This document shows positions 52,492 to 55,177 of a stretch of 55,177 nucleotides of DNA, one piece after another (within the stretch, counting starts at the first letter, position 1; each line of letters opens with the position of its first letter). The translations under genes and the position numbers were made by a program. The DNA is from Prochlorococcus sp. AG-432-D11 (GTDB lineage: Bacteria > Cyanobacteriota > Cyanobacteriia > PCC-6307 > Cyanobiaceae), in NCBI GenBank assembly GCA_003212885.1, contig QCOP01000003.1, positions 1-55,177 of the forward strand, given 5' to 3'. Under the pieces are notes generated by a model. It saw only the letters and a list, made by a program, of their open reading frames with translations. It did no database searches and was not told the DNA's origin.

Positions 52492-53667
52492 ATGAGATTG
52501 CTTATAAGTACTGGAGAAGTTTCTGGAGATTTGCAAGGAAGCTTACTAATTAAGTCTTTGTTGAAAGAAGCTTACTTAAGGAAGCAAAGTCTGGAACTTT
52601 TAGCATTAGGTGGTTTTAGAATGAGAGAGGCCGGTGCACATTTAATTGCTGATACAACCTCAATTGGCTCGATAGGTCTTTTGGAAGCAATTCCTTTTAT
52701 TTTGCCAACTTTGAAGGCCCAAAGATTGGTTGATGATCTTATAAAGAAAAATCCTCCTGATGGTGTGATTTTGATTGATTACATGGGTCCTAATATTAGA
52801 TTGGGCCGTAAAATAAAAAAACTTAATCTTGACTTGCCAATTATTTATTATATTGCCCCTCAAGAGTGGGCATGGCGTTTAGGAGATGGGGGTACTACTG
52901 ATCTCATAAGTTTTACTGATAAAATACTTGCAATTTTTCAAGATGAAGCGGATTTTTACTCTCATAAAGGAGGTTGTGTTCAATGGGTTGGCCATCCGAT
53001 GATGGACAACCTGCAAAATCTGCCATCTAAAGAAGATTCTATGGTCAGATTAGGTATACCCTCTCATAAGAAAGTTTTATTGCTTTTTCCAGCATCGAGA
53101 AAACAGGAATTAAAGTATATATTGCCTATCTTGCTTAAAGCAGCTTCTTTTTTACAAAGAATCGAGGAAGATCTTTATGTGCTAATTCCTGCAAGTATTA
53201 AGGGCTTTGAAAAAACGATTTTAGAATCTTTGAATGAATATGGTGTTATAGGGAAGATAATTCCTGCCGAAAGCACTAATGAATTAAAGCCATATCTTTT
53301 TGGCTCTGCATCACTTGCTTTGGGTAAATCAGGAACAGTCAATATGGAGTTAGCATTACATAAAGTGCCACAAATAGTTGGATATAGGGTTAGTAAAGTT
53401 ACCTCTTTCATTGCTAATAAATTTCTACAATTTCATGTAGATCATATATCTCCAGTCAATCTTTTATTGCGAGAGAGATTAATCCCAGAATTGTTACAGG
53501 AAGAATTTACTCCAGAGAATATTGTTACAGTAGCTTTGCCATTATTAAATGACAAGAAATCAAAGGAGATAATGTCAAATGGTTATGAACGGCTCTCTGA
53601 AATACTTGGTGAACCAGGTGTTACAGATAGAGCTGCAAAGCTGATACTTGATTCAATATTAAAGTGA
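52492..53667 (+). CDS. lpxB: Lipid-A-disaccharide synthase
   Basis: A 391-residue GT-B glycosyltransferase that condenses UDP-diacyl-GlcN and lipid X. N-terminal LLISTGEVSGDLQGSLLIKS, GFRMREAGAHLIADTTSIGSIGLLEA, IIYYIAPQEWAWRLGD, VQWVGHPMMDNL and LLFPASRKQELKYILP match the family. The C-terminal SASLALGKSGTVNMELALHKVPQIVGYRVSKVTS contains the sugar-nucleotide site. Start is ATG. It overlaps msrA by four bases. Confidence 0.95.
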   Translation: MRLLISTGEVSGDLQGSLLIKSLLKEAYLRKQSLELLALGGFRMREAGAHLIADTTSIGSIGLLEAIPFILPTLKAQRLVDDLIKKNPPDGVILIDYMGPNIRLGRKIKKLNLDLPIIYYIAPQEWAWRLGDGGTTDLISFTDKILAIFQDEADFYSHKGGCVQWVGHPMMDNLQNLPSKEDSMVRLGIPSHKKVLLLFPASRKQELKYILPILLKAASFLQRIEEDLYVLIPASIKGFEKTILESLNEYGVIGKIIPAESTNELKPYLFGSASLALGKSGTVNMELALHKVPQIVGYRVSKVTSFIANKFLQFHVDHISPVNLLLRERLIPELLQEEFTPENIVTVALPLLNDKKSKEIMSNGYERLSEILGEPGVTDRAAKLILDSILK

Positions 53668-54306
53668 CAATCATGAAGGCTTATTTTAAATTTATTCCAT
53701 TCTTATTAATCTGCTTGATTATTCTTGGATCGCCAAAAATAGCTTATGCTTCCGATGAGAAAGCAGTGATTGCAGGCGGATGTTTTTGGTGCTTAGAGCA
53801 TGACTTAGAACAAGTAAAAGGTATTAAATCAGTAGAAAGTGGCTATTCAGGGGGTGAGATTCAAAACCCTACTTATCAAAATCATCAAGGCCATCAAGAG
53901 GCTGTCCTGGTTATTTTTGATAATACAAAAATTACTTTTGATGAGCTTCTTAGAAGTTATTGGCGAAATATTGACCCTTTTGACTCCAAAGGCCAGTTCT
54001 GTGATAGGGGGGGATTCTTATAGACCAGTGATTTTCCCAATGAATGAGACACAATTAGAACTTTCCCAGCTTAGTTTACTTAATGCAGCAGATGAATTGT
54101 CTGTTTCTAAAAAAGATATATCAGTTCAAATAGAGAATTTCACATCATTTTGGGAAGCAGAAGAATATCATCAGGACTTTTCCAAAAAAAATACCCTTAA
54201 ATATAATTTTTATAGATATAGCTGCGGAAGAGATGAAAGATTACAAAAAATTTGGGGAAAAAATGCTGGACAAGGTAGCAACTGGGAAAACACAGAAGCT
54301 AATTAA
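53664..54306 (+). pseudogene. msrA: Exported peptide methionine sulfoxide reductase A, frameshifted
   Basis: The first frame encodes a signal peptide (KFIPFLLICLIILGSPKIAYA) and the MsrA core with the catalytic motif GGCFWCLEHDLEQVKG, then VESGYSGGEIQNPTY and SYWRNIDPFDSKGQFCDRGG. It then ends prematurely at 54023. The second frame continues without a break in homology from DSYRPVIFPMNETQLELSQ, through SFWEAEEYHQDF to RDERLQKIWGKNAGQ, ending at 54306. The crossover is a run of seven G at 54007-54013; with six G the sequence would read DRGDSYRPVIF, as in intact MsrA. So the gene carries a +1 G. The start is GTG 53664 or ATG 53673, overlapping lpxB. Confidence 0.88.
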
Positions 54307-54412
54307 CCTCTTTATAATTTAATAGGATTTCGTTCTTTTTAGAAGATTAACTTTTGATTAGATTTCTGCCTTTTCAACAGCTTTTTTTTTTACATTTGAT
54401 ATTTTTGGTTGC

Positions 54413-54652
54413 ATGAGACTTGGCTCTATGTATTTATTAATAGTTAAAGATGGGTTTAGGATTAGATATATTGGTCCTTATCCCAATACAAGAAAAGCCT
54501 ATGATGATTTGCAGCGTGTTTTAATAGATTGCACCAATAAAGCAAGTTGGCAAATACATTCATTAGAAAGTCCTTCTATCAAAACTTCTGCTACTAGTAG
54601 TGCAGAGTTAGTATTACAAAATGTACAGATGGAACAGTATCGTGCTTCATAG
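54413..54652 (+). CDS. Small hypothetical protein (79 aa)
   Basis: A soluble protein with MYLLIVKDGFRIRYIGPYPNTRKAYDDLQ, which reads like two short strands and a helix, then VLIDCTNKASWQIHSLESPS and a Ser/Thr-rich tail. The first ATG at 54413 and a second at 54428 are both possible starts. Its family is not recognised; the YIGPYPNTRKAYDDL segment looks like a real conserved core. It is convergent with pepA, 33 bp apart. Confidence 0.65.
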   Translation: MRLGSMYLLIVKDGFRIRYIGPYPNTRKAYDDLQRVLIDCTNKASWQIHSLESPSIKTSATSSAELVLQNVQMEQYRAS

Positions 54653-54685
54653 ATAAATTATTTAAAAAAATATTAGAGTTACTTG

Positions 54686-55177
54686 TTACTTGGTTGAAAC
54701 CCAATTAACAAGTGTTCTTACTCCAAAGCCCGTTGCTCCAGCAGGATTAATGTCTCTGTCTTTATCACTCCAACATGTCCCTGCAATATCTAAATGAGCC
54801 CAGGGAATTTCCCCAGAAATAAATTCTCGTAAGAAAAGTGCAGCGGTAATTGAACCGCCTGCTCGTGGACCAGTATTTTTTAAATCTGCAAGCATTGATT
54901 TTAGGCCTTCTTTATAGGAATTCTGCATAGGCATTTCCCAAATTTGCTCTCCAGATGATTCAGAGGCATTTTTTAATTCTTCTACAAGATTTCTATTATT
55001 CGACCAGAGTCCAGCTATTTCTTCTCCTAGAGCAATAACGCATGCACCAGTTAGTGTTGCTAAATCAACTATTGCATCAGGATTGAGCTTACATGCATAA
55101 ACGAGTGCATCTGCCAAAGTAAGTCTTCCTTCTGCGTCAGTATTATTTATTTCTATAGTTTTGCCATTAGAAGCAGT
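54686..55177 (-). CDS. pepA: Leucyl aminopeptidase (M17), 3' part
   Basis: This is the C-terminal ~164 residues of an M17 aminopeptidase. The frame is open through the right edge, so the N-terminal two-thirds is outside the window. The strongly conserved motif [14 protein letters not shown] lies just before the TTG shown as start by the ORF track. Other motifs are [57 protein letters not shown] and [10 protein letters not shown], which supply metal ligands and active-site residues. The C-terminus [12 protein letters not shown] is typical. Confidence 0.95.
   Translation of the reverse strand, partial: TASNGKTIEINNTDAEGRLTLADALVYACKLNPDAIVDLATLTGACVIALGEEIAGLWSNNRNLVEELKNASESSGEQIWEMPMQNSYKEGLKSMLADLKNTGPRAGGSITAALFLREFISGEIPWAHLDIAGTCWSDKDRDINPAGATGFGVRTLVNWVSTK

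Noticed and set aside
53839-54306. Separate 155-aa ORF in the track
   Set aside because: Its second half is the C-terminal part of MsrA in the shifted frame; its first half is a shadow of the msrA first frame, so it is not an independent gene.
1-55177. Prophage, insertion sequence or genomic island
   Set aside because: No integrase, transposase, terminal inverted repeats or attachment-like duplication was seen, and the only tRNA is not flanked by mobile genes.

Overview
The window is AT-rich, gene-dense chromosomal DNA from a marine picocyanobacterium, almost certainly Prochlorococcus. Supporting evidence is a kaiB-kaiC pair with no kaiA between rplU and kaiB, an NblS/Hik33-type sensor kinase, a PSII S4-domain protein, plant-type 2Fe-2S ferredoxin, a thylakoid-type pentapeptide protein, several cyanobacterial proteins of unknown function, short intergenic spacers and frequent TTG/GTG starts. 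No phage, insertion sequence, CRISPR or rRNA was seen. The one tRNA is tRNA-Val(GAC). I cannot name the strain from sequence alone.

Layout. 1-5.3 kb: 3' end of purT, an ABC-F ATPase, then a sparsely coding stretch (2.8-4.35 kb) and a DMT/EamA transporter whose 5' end looks frameshifted. 5.3-12.8 kb: accessory metabolism (hydroxyisobutyrate-dehydrogenase-like enzyme, SDR, PLP aminotransferase, 2OG-Fe(II) oxygenase-like protein, AEC transporter, SPFH protein) mixed with small conserved unknowns. 13-28.3 kb: flavoprotein, ferredoxin/metallo-beta-lactamase fusion, CsgG-like secreted protein, K+ channel, aldo/keto reductase, three enzyme-like or methyltransferase genes, SemiSWEET, apt, and many small ORFs missing from the ORF track. 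Two of these, at 13.06 and 27.89 kb, are paralogues with an identical CX3C-X8-CX3C spacing.

28.3-41.6 kb: housekeeping block with murD behind tRNA-Val, PSII S4 protein, serA-prmA, petF, pentapeptide protein, rnz, SpoIID-like protein, truB, a methyltransferase, rpmA and rplU. 41.7-47.1 kb: clock and signalling region with kaiBC convergent with nblS-purD. 47.3-54.3 kb: purC followed by an envelope operon, bamA-lpxC-fabZ-lpxA-lpxB, which couples outer-membrane protein assembly to the first steps of lipid A synthesis. The last gene of that run, an exported MsrA, is broken by an extra G in a G7 tract. The window ends in the 3' part of pepA.

The most interesting items are the twin-CX3C small-protein family, two likely single-base G-tract frameshifts (msrA and the DMT transporter), an rplU leader hairpin beside the start codon, a perfect 16-bp inverted repeat overlapping the end of a small Cys-rich gene, and a membrane protein with an unrecognised N-terminal ~31-residue repeat. 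All family calls come from reading the translations; no database search was run.
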